Source: Gonatopus flavifemur
Lineage: Eukaryota; Arthropoda; Insecta; Hymenoptera; Dryinidae
Assembly: GCA_018340375.1 (NCBI GenBank)
Contig: JAFFJZ010000007.1
Location: 25,952,001-26,016,000 of the forward strand
Length of the DNA stretch: 64,000 nt
Direction of reading: 5' to 3'
Translations under genes and position numbers: made by a program
Notes under the pieces: generated by a model
Database searches by the model: none
What the model saw: only the letters and a program-made list of their open reading frames with translations
What the model was told of the DNA's origin: nothing
Shown here: in pieces, positions 34,148-46,849 of the stretch
How positions within the stretch are numbered: the first letter of the stretch is position 1
How the letters are laid out: every line of letters begins with the position of its first letter

Positions 34148-35270
34148 GGCGAAAACGCAGTAGATATGCCACAGATTCTTACAACATGCTGCACTGAAAA
34201 AAAAATTTATTGCAGTCAAATAAATATTTATTTGTCCTGTACCAAAGAAATATTTATTAGAATTAACAAAATATTCTTTGGGACCAAAATAATTTATTTG
34301 AATTAAATAGATGGTTTTAATCGTTTATTCGATTCCAATAAATTATTTTGGTTCCAAAGAATATTTCTTTGGTACAGGACAAATAAATATTTATTTGACT
34401 GGAATAATTTGTTTTTCAGTGTGGACTCATCAGTCCCTTGAAGTAGAATCATAGGTGGCTGGAGACGAAGCAGAAATGAAGCAGACGTATCACAAATTTG
34501 GATGCTAGCTATCGTCACTATCAATCTCATTCGTTGACCTCATAGTCGAACGATGAAAAGGCAAAAGCGCAATGGATATATCACAGATCTATCCAGTGCT
34601 GGTATCAGATTTTTCGCGCAGTGTTTCAGGGGGATAAGAAAGAAACAAAATGAAGGGAATATACAATAGATCTGTGAGTTTGCTATCACCACTATCAATT
34701 TGCATTCCAAATTACAAAGTGGATTCAATTGATAATGAATCCCTAGATTCTTCGAGTAGAATAACAGGTGGATGCAGGAAAAACAGACAAGGTGCAGACA
34801 TATCATACATCTGTATATCATGTACCAGCAGGATCAATATCAATAGGTAGCGTTGTAAGAAAATGAAGAAAAGACAGGAGCGTAGTGGATATTCAACAAG
34901 TCATTGCATCAGGTATACTACTATCGGATTCTTCCAATAGAATCACTGGTGGAAGAAGGAAGAGCAAGAAAGATATAGGTGTGCTATACATCTGTACATT
35001 ACATACCAGCATGATCAATATCATTGTGTAGTGTCATAAGAAAATGAAGAAGAGGTAGGAGCGCAGAGGATATACAACAAGTCCTTGCGTCGAGTATACT
35101 ACTATCAGGTTCTTTCAATGAAGTCACTGGCAGATTAGGAAGAAGCAAGAAAGACACAGATGTATTATACATCTGTATGTCACTTACCATCATGATCATT
35201 AGGTAGCGTTGAAAGAAAATGCAGGAAAGGCAGGAGCGCTGTGGATATAACACAAATTTTTGCATCGGAT
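34148..35270. repeat. Tandem array, unit about 180 bp
   Basis: About five diverged units. The anchor 'ggagcgcagaggatatacaa' or a close form recurs near 34157, 34560, 34872, 35053 and 35232, and 'catctgtatgtcacttacca' or a close form near 34808, 34988 and 35170. The first unit is split by the foldback at 34192-34421. No coding frame is kept across units. Confidence 0.75.
34192..34421. mobile_element. Family-1 foldback with TG duplication, inside the 180 bp array
   Basis: Ends CACTGAAAAAAAAATTTATT and the mirror AATTTGTTTTTCAGTG. TG is on both sides. Removing it with one TG leaves 'acatgctggactcatcag', which lines up with the neighbouring unit's 'cagtgctggtatcagatt'. The arms are nearly perfect ('caaataaatatttatttgtc'). 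Confidence 0.87.
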
Positions 35271-35588
35271 GCACTTGACTGACTAATTGACGAATGATTA
35301 CGCATACTGTTTAGGATCACCTCGACGAAAATTGAGCAGATGCAAAAGTATTCTGGTTATAGAAATTGTTCTAGAATAACTGGAGATACAATTCATTCTA
35401 AATATTTTCTTCCAAAGTTCTATCTCTCCAGATGTTCCATTCAAGCTGGATCACATTTCTATTCTTACAAACTTTTATTTTTATCTTTCATTATATTTGT
35501 TTTCAAATGATTCGATTCTCGAATATCATGAATATTAAATATCTTTATTTTCATATATTTTGATGATGATGCATATAGCATAACTATA

Positions 35589-35737
35589 CCCTGATAAAAA
35601 TAGCCATTAGAAACACACAGAACCTTTAACTGAACCTAAGGGAATCAATATGTATTTTTCAAAAACACATATTGATATTGACTCTGTTAGATTCGGATAG
35701 AGGTTCTGTCCGTTTTCAACGGTCAGTTTTATCAGGG
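35589..35737. mobile_element. CCC-ended miniature foldback, about 150 bp
   Basis: CCCTGATAAAAATAGCC and the mirrored CAGTTTTATCAGGG surround arms with 'acagaacctttaactgaacc' and 'caatatgtatttttcaaaaa'. The left flank is TA, the right CA. Confidence 0.65.
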
Positions 35738-35852
35738 CAGCTTTGTCTGACTGAAAGGACTGAGAATGCGATTGATTTTAAAATGATCTCTTCAAAAGTT
35801 TGATCACTCTTGTTATTCTTCAAGCTGAATTATATTTCTATCCTCACTCTAT

Positions 35853-36074
35853 CCCAGATAGCGCCAGAGTCTCAACAAAGGGCTCCAGTTTGAGAGTAGA
35901 AAAAGAATTCATTATAAATACATTTAATTCAAATTGAATTTTTTACCAACACCTTAGTGTTCGGGAAGAATTTATATTGCAAGTTCGGAAATAATTTTCT
36001 GAAGATTCAAAATGTATTCATTTCAAAGTCATCGGAATTATATTGAATATGAATGATCATTTGTGCTTTCTGGG
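35853..36074. mobile_element. Family-2 element, about 220 bp
   Basis: CCCAGATAGCGCCAGAGTCT on the left and the mirrored ATCATTTGTGCTTTCTGGG on the right. TAT lies on both sides. The interior is AT-rich and only weakly paired. Confidence 0.62.
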
Positions 36075-36560
36075 TATGCTTCATGATTCCATTTCTAAAG
36101 TCCATAAAGGGAAAAGTTCATTTCTCGAAGAATTCGCAATAAAATATGTTCATACTTTCGGATCTTCTCTACGATCGGCTGAGACCGATGAATCCAGGAT
36201 TTAGAACATGACGACGGAAAAGTAAACAATGAATTGTTCAAAATTATGAGCTGCTCTGAGCGCTCCGAGCTGTTTTCAGCGTCAACTTATCGGTCAACTA
36301 ACATTTAGTTTCCAGAATTCTTCACATGTATACTTGTTCAAGGAAATTCACTTTCCTTTCCTTCTTTTTTTCATTTTTAATTTCAATAATCTATTGTTGT
36401 CCAATGATGAGATGAATAATGAGAACCCGAGTGGGTTTTCATATCACAGGAATAATCTAAGGACATCTTCTTCATTGCTATGGTTCCTACCAAACTCGAC
36501 ATGAGTATTTAATTAACATTTGTTCTCAATTGAAGGCATATTCAGAAAAAGAAGTGAAAT

Positions 36561-37502
36561 TCCAATAAAAAAAACTCCGAAAAAGTAAAAAAATAAAGTC
36601 AATCATTTGAAAATGAGATCAATATCTACAAAAACAAATCTATAGACCTATTTTCAACAGAAATCTCATTACATTTCAAATTTCGATGCAATACAACAGG
36701 ATAATGCCCCATCTGAAAAAAAAGATGTGAAATCAATATGTGCTGCCAAGTACATTTGGTTATCCAAATGGTATGTAAACGATTTTTTGTATATTATAAC
36801 TTCAATTTTTTTCAATTCTATTCAAAGTGATTCATGATCTCCGAGAAACATGATTGTATTGAAAATGAATATAAAGTGGAGTAGAAGACAAATTAGGTTC
36901 AATCATTTGGCATACCTATTAGAAAGAACTTATTTTGAAACAAACGTGTTGGTCATTTCTGAACAGTTTTGAAATTCATGTCCATACGAAAAACTTGACG
37001 TGGCTAGTGGAAAATTTTGAGCTCTTATCATTAAACACTGCTATCATGAAATCTTTACTGGCCACGCTAAGTGTCCCGTATCAACATGAATTTCAAAACT
37101 GTCCAGAAATGACCAACACGTTTGTTTCAAAATAAATTCTTTCTAATAGGTATGCCAAATGATTGAACCTAATTTTTCTTCTACTCCACTTTATATTCAT
37201 TTTCAATACAATCATGCTTTTCGAAGATCATAGATCACTTTGAACAGAATTGAAAAAAATTGAAGTTATAATATACAAAACATCGTTTACATACCATTTG
37301 GATAACCAAATGTACTTGGCAGCACATATTGATTTCACATCTTTTTTTTCAGATGGGACATATCCTGTTGTATTGCATCGAAATTTTAAATGTAATGAAA
37401 TTTCTGATGAAAATAGGTCTACAGATTTGTTTTTGTAGATATTGATCGCATTTTCATGTGCTTGGCGTGATTTTTTTACGTTTTTGGAGTTTTTTTATTT
37501 GG
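36561..37502. repeat. Very long hairpin, arms about 440 bp
   Basis: The sequence from about 36561 to 37000 is mirrored by about 37060 to 37502, with roughly nine bases in ten pairing and a loop of only about 60 bases near 37030. Examples: 'caacaggataatgccccatc' with 'gatgggacatatcctgttg', 'taggttcaatcatttggcat' with 'atgccaaatgattgaaccta', and 'acaaacgtgttggtcatttc' with 'gaaatgaccaacacgtttgt'. Short open frames inside are by-products of the palindrome. No transposase; no clear target duplication. Confidence 0.9.
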
Positions 37503-37991
37503 ATATTCGATTGACTGCGCTGGCAATGTCGACATAAATGTCAATTTTTGAATGCGTATCTTCACTTATTTCAGTGGGTGTTGTGATCATTGAATGAATT
37601 TATGTATAAATATATCTTTGAAGTATATTAAAATATACTCACCCAGGGTTGCTTGAAGAATTAATGTTATATTTCGAAATTTCATCAATATTAGATTCAT
37701 TGTATGTCAATGATATGGTCTGACTTTAATTTTTGTATATAAAATTCATTTCATTACCCACCTTGAGTCAGTGTGAACTTGTTGAACTTTAAGTGTACAT
37801 GAAACAACTTCACACTTGACAAATTGCATCTTAGTGTAATTTCGGTATATAGAATTTCATCTTTCTACCACGGAGATGTCAATAGAAATGTACTTGACGA
37901 TTACACTTACCATATTTCCATCAATTTCACACTGATATGATGCTAATTGAATACTACTCGACGTTCACTGAAAATGCATGAGGCATAACTA

Positions 37992-38626
37992 CCCGTGAAA
38001 AAATCGTCCACGCGTGATCAGGCCTCATTCATCAGGCGTGCTCAGGCGTGACCAGGTCCCAATTTTGTACCCACGTGATCAGGACTAATCACGCTCAATC
38101 ACGCCCAATCGCGCTTGATTATGCTTCATTATGAATAAAGAATTCAGGATTAATTAGCTATTCGTCAGGAATAAAACTGTAACAATTTTATAAAAGACTA
38201 ATTTATTGTCAATCATTTTTACTTATTGTGCTTATGTAGTTTCCAGTTCTCAGGCATGATCAGGTGTGATCAGGCGTACGCGAATGTGTTCGGGGCTGAC
38301 TTGGCCTGATAAAACATGTGCATTCGTGATAAAAAAATCAACATAGCGTCATTTTGTATGGATACTTCTCATTTGGTACAATTTTGTATGATCATGGGCG
38401 AAAATGGTTTGTCTGGCATAATCGCACGCGGTCAAGCTCAATCACGGGTTTCCACGTAAGTACAAAATTGAAGCCTTCTCAGTCATGACGAAGCTGAAAA
38501 ATGAACGATGAGGCGTAGTCAGGCCCAACTGCGTGCGATCAGAGTTGAGTACGAATAATTTAGCGAAAAAATGTCCATAATCAGGCGTGAACACGCCTAA
38601 TCACACCTGAACGATTTTTTCACGGG
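37992..38626. mobile_element. TA-flanked element with TGATCAGG-type internal repeats, 635 bp
   Basis: The ends CCCGTGAAAAAATCGTCCAC and the mirrored CGATTTTTTCACGGG are flanked by TA (37990-37991, 38627-38628). The interior is filled with degenerate copies of a short motif like CAGGCGTGATCAGG and its reverse (near 38007, 38033, 38082, 38250, 38583), on both strands. No coding frame. Confidence 0.8.
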
Positions 38627-38639
38627 TACGGTGTATTCC

Positions 38640-39590
38640 TGACGCTTAAACGTGGAGAAGAAAATGCATCGGGTGATCTCGATGTAAATACCAAATGATT
38701 CAGGTGCTGCAGGAGAGTGTATCAAGCATAAATTTGGAAGACGTTTGATCAAAGATAGTTACGATATGAATCTAGTGCTTGAATATGGAGTGAAAATTGA
38801 TTAGGTAATTTTAATGTAAATACCGGACGAGTCAAGTGACTGTACTGGTGAGTGTCGAATACATTTTTGGTGAAGTCTTGATGAAACCATAAGCATGATG
38901 TAACTATAGTGTTTGAAAATAGATGGAACATGTATTGTGTAATTTCGGTGCGAATACCCAGACGCTCCAGTTACTGCACTGGTGTGTATTAGATACTTTT
39001 TTTCTTGAAGTTCTAATAGACGGATAGCTTCAGTGCAATTGTGGTGTTTGAACGAACAATATGCAGTGGATAATCTTGTTGTGAATATCAGATGATCCAG
39101 CCACTGCACCGGTCTCCATTAGTGTTGCCGCGATCTACAAAACGAGTTATCACGATCTTTAGATTCCAGCTTCGTTCAACTGAAAGTACATTCTTCCATA
39201 GTAACAACAATTGGGTGAAAATACAATCTTGAGAACAGTCAACTTCTTTTGGGAATTCAAATTGAAATATGAGTCGATGAAATCAAGTTTTGAATTAATC
39301 TGTATTCGATCTGGACACGATCTGAATTTCGATCTGGCTCGAACCGCTTGGAGTGTTAATTGAATAAAAATTGAGATTAACGGAATTGCAGCTCGATGTA
39401 AACTGACTCATAATCGAATTTCAGTTCTAATCTACATTTTAACCAATTTTTACTTCTCATAATTTTAATTGAAGAACATTGGAATATGAAGATCGTGATA
39501 GCTCGTTTTCTGGATCGCGGCAACAATAGTCTCCATCGAGTGTCTTTTTGGTATGTCTTTAGTGGGAGAATAAGTGTGGTGTAATCCTGG
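38640..39590. repeat. Tandem array, unit about 133 bp
   Basis: Four diverged units. The anchor 'gtaaataccggacgagtcaa' or a close form recurs near 38683, 38815, 38951 and 39081. The array continues after the element at 39124-39524 ('ctccatcgagtgtctttttg') and ends where element B copy 2 inserted at 39597. Confidence 0.7.
39124..39524. mobile_element. Palindrome-ended element in the 133 bp array, 401 bp
   Basis: GTTGCCGCGATCTACAAAAC on the left and the mirrored 'gttttctggatcgcggcaac' on the right, with a second paired block 'gagttatcacgatcttt'. The flanks 'attagt' and 'aatagt' may be a six-base duplication with one change. Interior arms share 'aatttcgatctggctcgaac'-like words. Confidence 0.7.
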
Positions 39591-39596
39591 TATATA

Positions 39597-40651
39597 GGGT
39601 AAAGGAATGAAATTTGGTGACATAGGTACCTATATTGGTAATAGTTTGAATTTTGATTAAAAACAATACCGTCCGCAGGGCTACACGGAGAAAAACGTAT
39701 GGGAAATGTGTAGCAGGGTTTACCATAATAATGGCAGTTTTGGGACACATGAGCATTTATGTGTACTCCTCCTCTAATTATGGTAATCCATACCTTATTT
39801 TGGTGAGAATAACTTTGCATCTGACACATATTACTATAAGTTTAAAAAAAATTACTACGAATTAAAGGAGAAATGTTCATAAATGCCCATGTGTCCCAAA
39901 ACTGCTATTATTATGGGGATCTCTGCTACAAATTTTTCTCCAAATACGAGTATATTGGAAAAACGGTTTATGCTATACGAGAGAGCTGACTTGACCGAAT
40001 TTTTTCATCACGATAAGTTATTTTTCATAGTCATGTATAAGTTGATATATTCTCATGAACAGAGCAAGAAATTTGAGGTTTTTCAGAATGATTTTAAAAC
40101 TTCTATAATGATCACAGATTTATCAATTTCTTTATCTTGATGAAATCAATTTCTTTCAATGAATGAAGATGTATATACGTGTGAGATTTGTTGTACTGAA
40201 AATGGAGAGTCTTCATAAATGGTTCATAAATTCAACGTTCTTCAATGAATTCCATCCATGCACAAACCAATTTGTATACTCATCCTTATTTGGATGTTTT
40301 GGTACATTTGACGACAAGACAAAGCGAAGATATTCATATGTGGCTTTAAATTTATGCGTTTTAATGTTTTTGAGAATGATTAATTACCAAACAGTGGTTT
40401 TCTCTATATCGTCGAATTAACCTACCACTATCACCAAATTACCTCCATCATCACCAATTTACCTACCCCAAATACAAATTCACTTACCTATGGATATTTT
40501 CATTCAGATCAAATCTGGAACGTTAGTGCTCTATACAATTGTTGAAAACGTGTGGAACAATATATTAAATGAGGTATAGGTCCCTATTTCTTCATTCACG
40601 GAAGTTATTTACAATCAAACACATAATGTCACCAAATCCCTTCCCTCACCG
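39597..40651. mobile_element. TA-flanked DNA element B, copy 2
   Basis: The ends GGGTAAAGGAATGAAATTTG and the mirror of CGGTGAGGGAAGGGATTTGG, flanked by TA (39595-39596, 40652-40653). It lacks two of the three insertions of copy 1, and so supplies the empty sites for the pogo-like element and for the CA-flanked foldback. It carries one foldback of its own (39684-39944). Confidence 0.82.
39684..39944. mobile_element. Family-1 foldback, about 260 bp
   Basis: The left tip CACGGAGAAAAACGTATGGG and the mirrored right tip 'tacaaatttttctccaaa' are flanked by TA. Arms pair well: 'aatggcagttttgggacaca' with 'tgtcccaaaactgctatt'. Confidence 0.78.
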
Positions 40652-40653
40652 TA

Positions 40654-43600
40654 TACATAAATGTAGGAGTTTTCATGGGAATTATGAGTTTTCCATGTAT
40701 TTCCATAGAACCACAATCAGGTGGAATTTTAATGGGTATTATTCCGACGTATTTTTGTTTGAAAAATTTTTGCATATTTTCTAGTATCTGCTCAGTAGGA
40801 AGTCAGTGTGAGTTCGCTGGGAATTTGATGTATCTACACTCCAGCTGAAAATATTCAGGATGATCATTTGGTGTAAAAAAAGTGAAATATTCTTAGGTGC
40901 AGTTTGAATGTCAATCATGGTGTGAGGAATTCACAAATACTTCAGCAAAACCACGGTGTTGATTCGGTGTATTCATTTCCATCGGGGAAAGCGTTGATTT
41001 TTCTTCGCATGTATGTAACATATAATATCGTAATAGAAACGATCATTTTTTTTCCGGTGCACAGGAATTTTGAATGTAACATTCCTCTTTGTGTGATATC
41101 ACCCGTATGGGATCCTTTCCATCGAGAAAGTAAAAGTGATCAAACATTGAACAAAGTTTCTTATAAAAATTCTGGACAAGGGATTCTATGACAAGCATGA
41201 AAAGTTGAATCTCATCAATTCTAATGAATTTTTACTGTAATCGGGTACAAATGGATCAGATCAATGTTATCAATACGAAGAGAGTGTGAATTGAAATTGC
41301 ATCACATATTTTCTGAAATGTATTTTGAGATTCAATCCTATTGAATTCATTCCTACGATCTTAAGATCACTATCTGGTCAACAAGATGGGGGTTTGGATT
41401 TTATCTATTTCACGAATCGCTTAATAATTTTTAATATCAGGGAAATGAAAATCCCCAAGATTCATGGCCCCTTTCAATTGAACTATATTCGTACATGAAA
41501 TTAATTCTGCATTTCGTTTTCGGTGAATATATCATGACTGGTGAAAACACCTCTTCAAAGCGATCTTGATAATGCTTTTACGTGAGACTTTATACTGTTG
41601 GGAGATCTTAAGAGCTGTTATTTTCACGGTCTGATGTCTTCACTTCAGTTGATTTTTGTGTCAAAAGGATGAAAACAAAAGAAGTGCACAAGAAAGTACA
41701 TTTATGCGATGTATACAAGGGAATTTCATCAAGGTGAATATAAACGCTTACATTTCATACTGCATCCATGGATCTATTCGCTCTACATAAAATAGTAGAA
41801 ATTCAGAGAATCGGAATTTGACAATCAAATGCAGAATCATATAATTCATATTAAACACCCGATGACATCTCAGCAGCGTGATTCATGGAACTGTTTAGGC
41901 CCTGGCAAGAATCTCACTGTGGGCAAAGCAAGAGTCTAGCCACTGGCAAAGAGCTCAGAAGGATCTGAATATCAATTGCAGTCCCAAATTACCCAACAAA
42001 GTTTTAGACAACGTCTAAAACTTGACAAAAAATATTGCATAAGATGTCTTTTCCCATTACGCACCACAGTTTCATGAGAATTCATAAAGAATTCTTATTG
42101 TACCGATTATCTTCTTTATGAATCCTTTAAGAATTCCCCTGGATCTGTGTTACTGTGTGGGTGAGATATCTGATACATATGTTTGAAGCATTGTCTAAAA
42201 GATATCTGATAGATATCTACCCTGTTACAAATAATCTATGAAATCTTATTGACGAATGGGAGAATGAATAGAAATTTCATCATTCGTAATAGGATTTAAC
42301 GGAATATCTCTACCTGGGTAAAAGGCTTTCATATGCAACATTTTCCGTTGAGTATTCCCGTGTTTGTTGAGTATTGTTACTGAATCCAACACACCACGTT
42401 ACAAATGCGTTACAATATTATTATTACAATAATCTATGATTTTCGTATGATGTCACATTTGCAATTACACGCAGGGAACCCGCGAGGTATTACATCACCT
42501 ATCCTTTCCGTGATTTCTTATTTCGCCATAGGGTAATTTTATCTCGAATGCATGAACAAAAATTACATGATCGGAGAACATACATCTTGAATCCTGTGAT
42601 ATTATTTGACCATGAAGTTGGAGGTATAAAACCCAGCAGTTTGATGATAAAGAATCCCCAATCAGTGGATTTTGTTTCACGTCACTTGTGAGGTGAAAAA
42701 ATCACGAAAGATTATACGATTGAATAATATTCTGTGTTGCAACTAACTGATCTTTATGATAATTATATAATTAATGACAAGGCAGTTCTTCCGTTTCTTC
42801 ATTCCTTGATGGGGTGGAACGTTATTAAGAAACTTTTCGAAAATTTATTGGGGCTGCTGATTTGCTGGTGATGACTTTGGGTTGGACGAGAGAAGTTTGA
42901 ATTCCCTCTCATCCACATGATAAATGAGTCGAATCACCTTGCTTCAATATTGATCAGCTCAATTGGAATTTTTGCAAAAACTCAGATTTAAAAACAGACT
43001 TTAATCATTCGAAGCCATTTGATTTGACGATCAAGAAGAGTTGAAAATCAATTGTTTGACGGGTGTTAATATGTTATATGTATTTTGAATTTCCTTGTAA
43101 TTAATTTTGACTAATGTTACCAGAAAATATTCAATTTGATCAAAAATAACCCCCCTACACGAAAGGGGGAACATGACACGAATCATTAAAGCCTGGTACA
43201 TCAATTCTCGATGTACAGAGTAATTTCTCGACCACAAATTCACATCCAAAAACTTCGATCTCGATGGGCTCGTAGTGAAAAATTCAATTCTGGTGAAATC
43301 TTTTGTGCATTCATGTATTCATCTGTAACTTCAGAACTATTCATGTAAACTTGATGAACTAGAACACATCAAAGCCCTGTCTTTTGAAAATATCATCACA
43401 TGATCTTCCACCAAATTTTTTGTCCCACCCGTGTCTCAATGGAATTAATTAAAATGGTAAAGGAATTGAATGGAAGGGAAACAAAGGAATTCTTTTTCAA
43501 AGGATGAAAAATATTTTCCACGTTCACAATGAATGCGCAAATTCTATTTGAATTCATTCAGAGGATCGTAATAAGGAATTCTTCACTTGAAGTTGAGAAA

Positions 43601-44285
43601 ACTATTACTTTGACAAAATATTTCGAGATTCTTAAATTTGGAATGTGAATTGTGTTTCAAAGACAATGAAGACACAGTTACATTGACACACGCTTTTACC
43701 AATGATATCACCGATTCTTGCAGAAATTCTTTGGAGATATCAAAACTTTAATGAGGAAATTTTTAATTTTGTGATATAGCGTCTTTTACAGGAACCATTC
43801 TAGGTGTTCTTTTGATATGTGTAATGAAATATATATATATACCAAGGGTTTCCATTTTGAATGGAATTTCGGATTAGTTTCATAAAACACTCTGGACTGT
43901 GAGCAGAAGTGGAAGCAGTTCCCTGTTCGAGGGAGTAAAACAATGGAGAAGATTGGGTCACCAATTTTCTTCAAACTGTTTTGCAGGTTATATTCGTGGG
44001 ATTTCCTTCCAACTTTTGATCAATACAATGATCTCCTTTGTCTGAAAACTCTTTTGTCGAGGTACAGTTATGATTTATCGTGTTCGTAGTCGATCAGTGG
44101 GATGGTTGTCGTCGAACCCTTCACATTTTACGGTAGGTCTGATGAACAAACTTTTATCATGTTGAATAGTCTAGCATGCAGCTATCTTTGATCTCTAATA
44201 CGTGCTATACGGTAATAACATTCAGATTAACCGAATTGACTTCATATGATTGATGCATATGTTGATTTACATTCATCGCAACCGT
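40654..44285. other. Unassigned DNA, about 3.6 kb
   Basis: No gene is supported. Open frames of 60-95 codons (for example 40904-41191) show no motif. Apart from the miniature element at 42220-42318 and a possible decayed palindrome at about 41990-42210 ('gttttagacaacgtctaaaac'), I see no structure. Confidence 0.35.
42220..42318. mobile_element. CCC-ended miniature foldback, 99 bp
   Basis: CCCTGTTACAAATAATCTAT and the mirrored ATCTCTACCTGGG, flanked by TA (42218-42219, 42319-42320). Arms pair through 'gaaatcttattgacgaatgg' and 'cattcgtaataggattt'. A related pair lies near 28888-29010. Confidence 0.75.
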
Positions 44286-44800
44286 GGTGAAAATGGAACC
44301 GGGAAAGAAAAGTAAACGAAGGGTATGCTAGAAGGTAACAAAAACGTTAATGAAAAGTATACAGAGCTTGAATGGAAAGGATACAAAGAGTATGCGGAGC
44401 GGGAGTTGGGACAAACAAAGCGTATGAAATTTAAGAAATGTCATTTAAAAAATTGAACCCCATAGCGACAATCAAACCGGTGACTTTTACCATGGTAGAC
44501 GGGGGTCTTATCCACTTAGCCATGGCCAATGCATTGATCATCAATGGGATCGACCGTAAAAAGATATTATTTGAAATCAGAATAGGTATGATTCACATAC
44601 GCTTAATATAACTCACTATTACTTTACATGAAGAGTGTGTGAAACGGGATCAAAAGCTTATGAAGCATATATGGAACGTATGATTTCATTACTTCACAGT
44701 GAGGGGGCATTACACGTTCATGAAGAGGGAATTGAAACATTTTTCGCTTCGTATACGCCTGCTCCGCGTTTTTTGTATACGCTTCATTTTCACCAGGGAA
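44286..44800. repeat. Imperfect inverted repeat rich in GCGTATAC/GTATACGC
   Basis: 'ggtgaaaatggaaccggga' on the left is mirrored by 'cgcttcattttcaccagg' on the right. Between them, words such as 'aaagcgtatgaa', 'agagtatgcggagcggga' and 'cgtatacgcctgctccgc' recur on both strands. It looks like a decayed foldback. Confidence 0.45.
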
Positions 44801-45529
44801 CACTCATAGGATTTTTTTTAAATATAGAAAGTTGAGGATGATAAACAGAATTGAGAATTTCATCCATCATTTTTTGACTTATGATATGACCTTTCCTTAA
44901 TTTTTTTTTTTTTTTAATGTAATTGTACTTCTAGTACAGAATTTCCAACAAACGCGACAGTAGACGTTTCAAAGGACCTGTAACGGTAATGCTCTACACA
45001 GGTTCTCATTGCAACGCGAGGAACCATTGTTGGTGGAGTTGAAATGTAATTCCAACCTTTGACCTGGGAGGTGGGGTCTCTGGAGTCCGGACGAAAGTGG
45101 TTTTCGTTCGTAACTCGGTAAGAAGTGGTAAGAAGGTGTAGAAGGACATGGTTCCCAACACGTAAAGAGAGTAAAAAAAGTGAAAAAAAACCAGAACTCT
45201 AAAAATCCCACCTAGAAAATTACGAGTACCGGAAAACACCTTACAGGATGAGGGTTACAATTGTGAAGGTATATAAAATTATCTGTTTTCAAAGTTGACA
45301 ACGAAATTTGCATTATTCCTCCCGTGTAATAGATACGATTGATCCAAACTTTCACATTTATATCCGTTTTTCATGGAACAAGAGACTGTTTACGAGTAGA
45401 ATTTCCGATCAAATTGAGGGCTAATGCCTATTTGTGAAAAAGCGCTAACAATAATACTAAATTAAAACATAAAGTTGACGTTATACGCGATTGTGAGTAT
45501 CACATTGGAGTTCCACTGACCAAAATACA
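44801..45529. other. No gene seen
   Basis: AT-rich DNA with a T-run at 44904-44917. Two overlapping minus-strand frames (44969-45239) have no motif and differ only by frame. No repeat boundary found. Confidence 0.35.
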
Positions 45530-45733
45530 CACTGAAAAAAATGTTTCGTTTTGTTAAGAAAATTTTCGTTTTTTCAACGAAGAGTTTTTGTTGAGATGTG
45601 ATCAACAAAGTGCGTTGGATTGAACAACAAGAGTTTTGTTCAGTTTACAAAAGTTTAGTCCTCATAACAGATTTGTTAATGATAGTAACAAAATTGTATA
45701 ATTGATGTCATCTTCTGAAAATTCTTCTCAGTG
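45530..45733. mobile_element. Family-1 foldback with CA duplication
   Basis: The left tip CACTGAAAAAAATGTTTCGT and the right tip AAAATTCTTCTCAGTG are flanked by CA on both sides (45528-45529, 45734-45735). Internal pairing is partial: 'gaacaacaagagttttgttc'. Confidence 0.68.
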
Positions 45734-45871
45734 CATAAGAAAATATGCATGGGTGTTTTCTAAAGAATAATTATATTCATTGTGATTCTATGCCCTGAGA
45801 AAAATTATCTATTATAAATTAATAGACTCGTTAGTATATTGCTCTCTAAATCTGAATCAGTGAAAAAACCA

Positions 45872-46132
45872 CACTGAGAAAACAGATATCTTGAAAAATA
45901 CGATAATTTATGGATTTTTGGCGTTGGTCTGGTCAAAATACTTACGTGAACGAAACTCTAAAAGTCCCATAATTTCTCGGACTTTCATAAAGAAGTATGG
46001 TACCTTCCTCATAAAAATCCCAGCTATTATGGTACTTTTAGAGGTATCCTGATGTAAATATTTTGACTCGGGTGAGACCAACGCCAAAAATCCATAAATT
46101 ATGGTACTTTTCAAGATACCTTTTTCTCCGTG
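45872..46132. mobile_element. Family-1 foldback with CA duplication, well paired
   Basis: Ends CACTGAGAAAACAGATATCT and the mirror AGATACCTTTTTCTCCGTG, flanked by CA (45870-45871, 46133-46134). Arms pair for over 100 bases, including 'ataatttatggatttttggc' with 'gccaaaaatccataaattat'. Confidence 0.87.
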
Positions 46133-46272
46133 CACTGTTTGAATCAGTGATTTTTGTAACCACTGAGATTTCAGTATATTTCACTGGTTTGATAGTGAAA
46201 AGCACTGAGAATCAGTAAAATAACTACTGACATAATCAGTGAGATGTCATTTCACTGATTGATCAGTGAGCA
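46133..46272. repeat. Degenerate CAGTGA-rich stretch
   Basis: Words such as 'tgaatcagtga', 'tcactgattgatcagtgag' and 'ttcagtatatttcactgg' recur about ten times on both strands; a few also lie left of the preceding foldback (45855-45865). Possibly the arms of an older element that received the foldback. Confidence 0.45.
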
Positions 46273-46849
46273 GATGAATTGCAGTTTCTTTCAAAATATA
46301 TTCGAAAAATAAAATGAAACTTTGTGGTATGTGAATAAAATTTTTTGAAATGTGTACATTTTCACGATTGGTCTACAGGATTTGTTTTCATGAACAATCA
46401 GAGTCGATTTTTTTTTCGAAAATTCGAATTTTTCGCTCAAGGTCTCGCCGGTTTGCGAAAAAAATTCTCAAAATTATGATCGTGTGTACTTCACTAGATA
46501 ATCACAGGTTGAAGTTACAGTTCAATTCTCAAGTTGATCGGATGAAAACTCTTCGAGTTCTGCTGCTTGCCGATTTCTAACCATAGTTTCCAGCAAAATG
46601 CTCCTACAGCCGCCATTTTGCAAAAAATTTTCAATAAGTTTTTCTTTCTCTTGAAGAGCTGCTCAATCGACTGGTGTATTGGTTGTTCATGATTATCATG
46701 ACGGAATGCTCAAAAAAATTATTGAAAACAGTTTTTTTCTCCAGAGAATAAGGGAGATATAACCCCTTAACTATCCTTCAATAATCTAAGAATATTGAAG
46801 TATTCCGAACAAACTTCACAGAAAACATTTGATTGGCTGGTCGGCGTTA

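Noticed and set aside
34148..35270. Possible CRISPR array
   Set aside because: Units are about 180 bp, diverged along their whole length, without short constant repeats and variable spacers, and the setting is eukaryotic.
36935..37438. Several 60-70 codon frames
   Set aside because: They lie inside the arms of the long hairpin and mirror each other, so they come from the palindrome.
39377..39829. 150-codon frame on the minus strand
   Set aside because: It crosses the right end of one element, a tandem array, the start of element B and part of a foldback; it is a chance frame across junctions.
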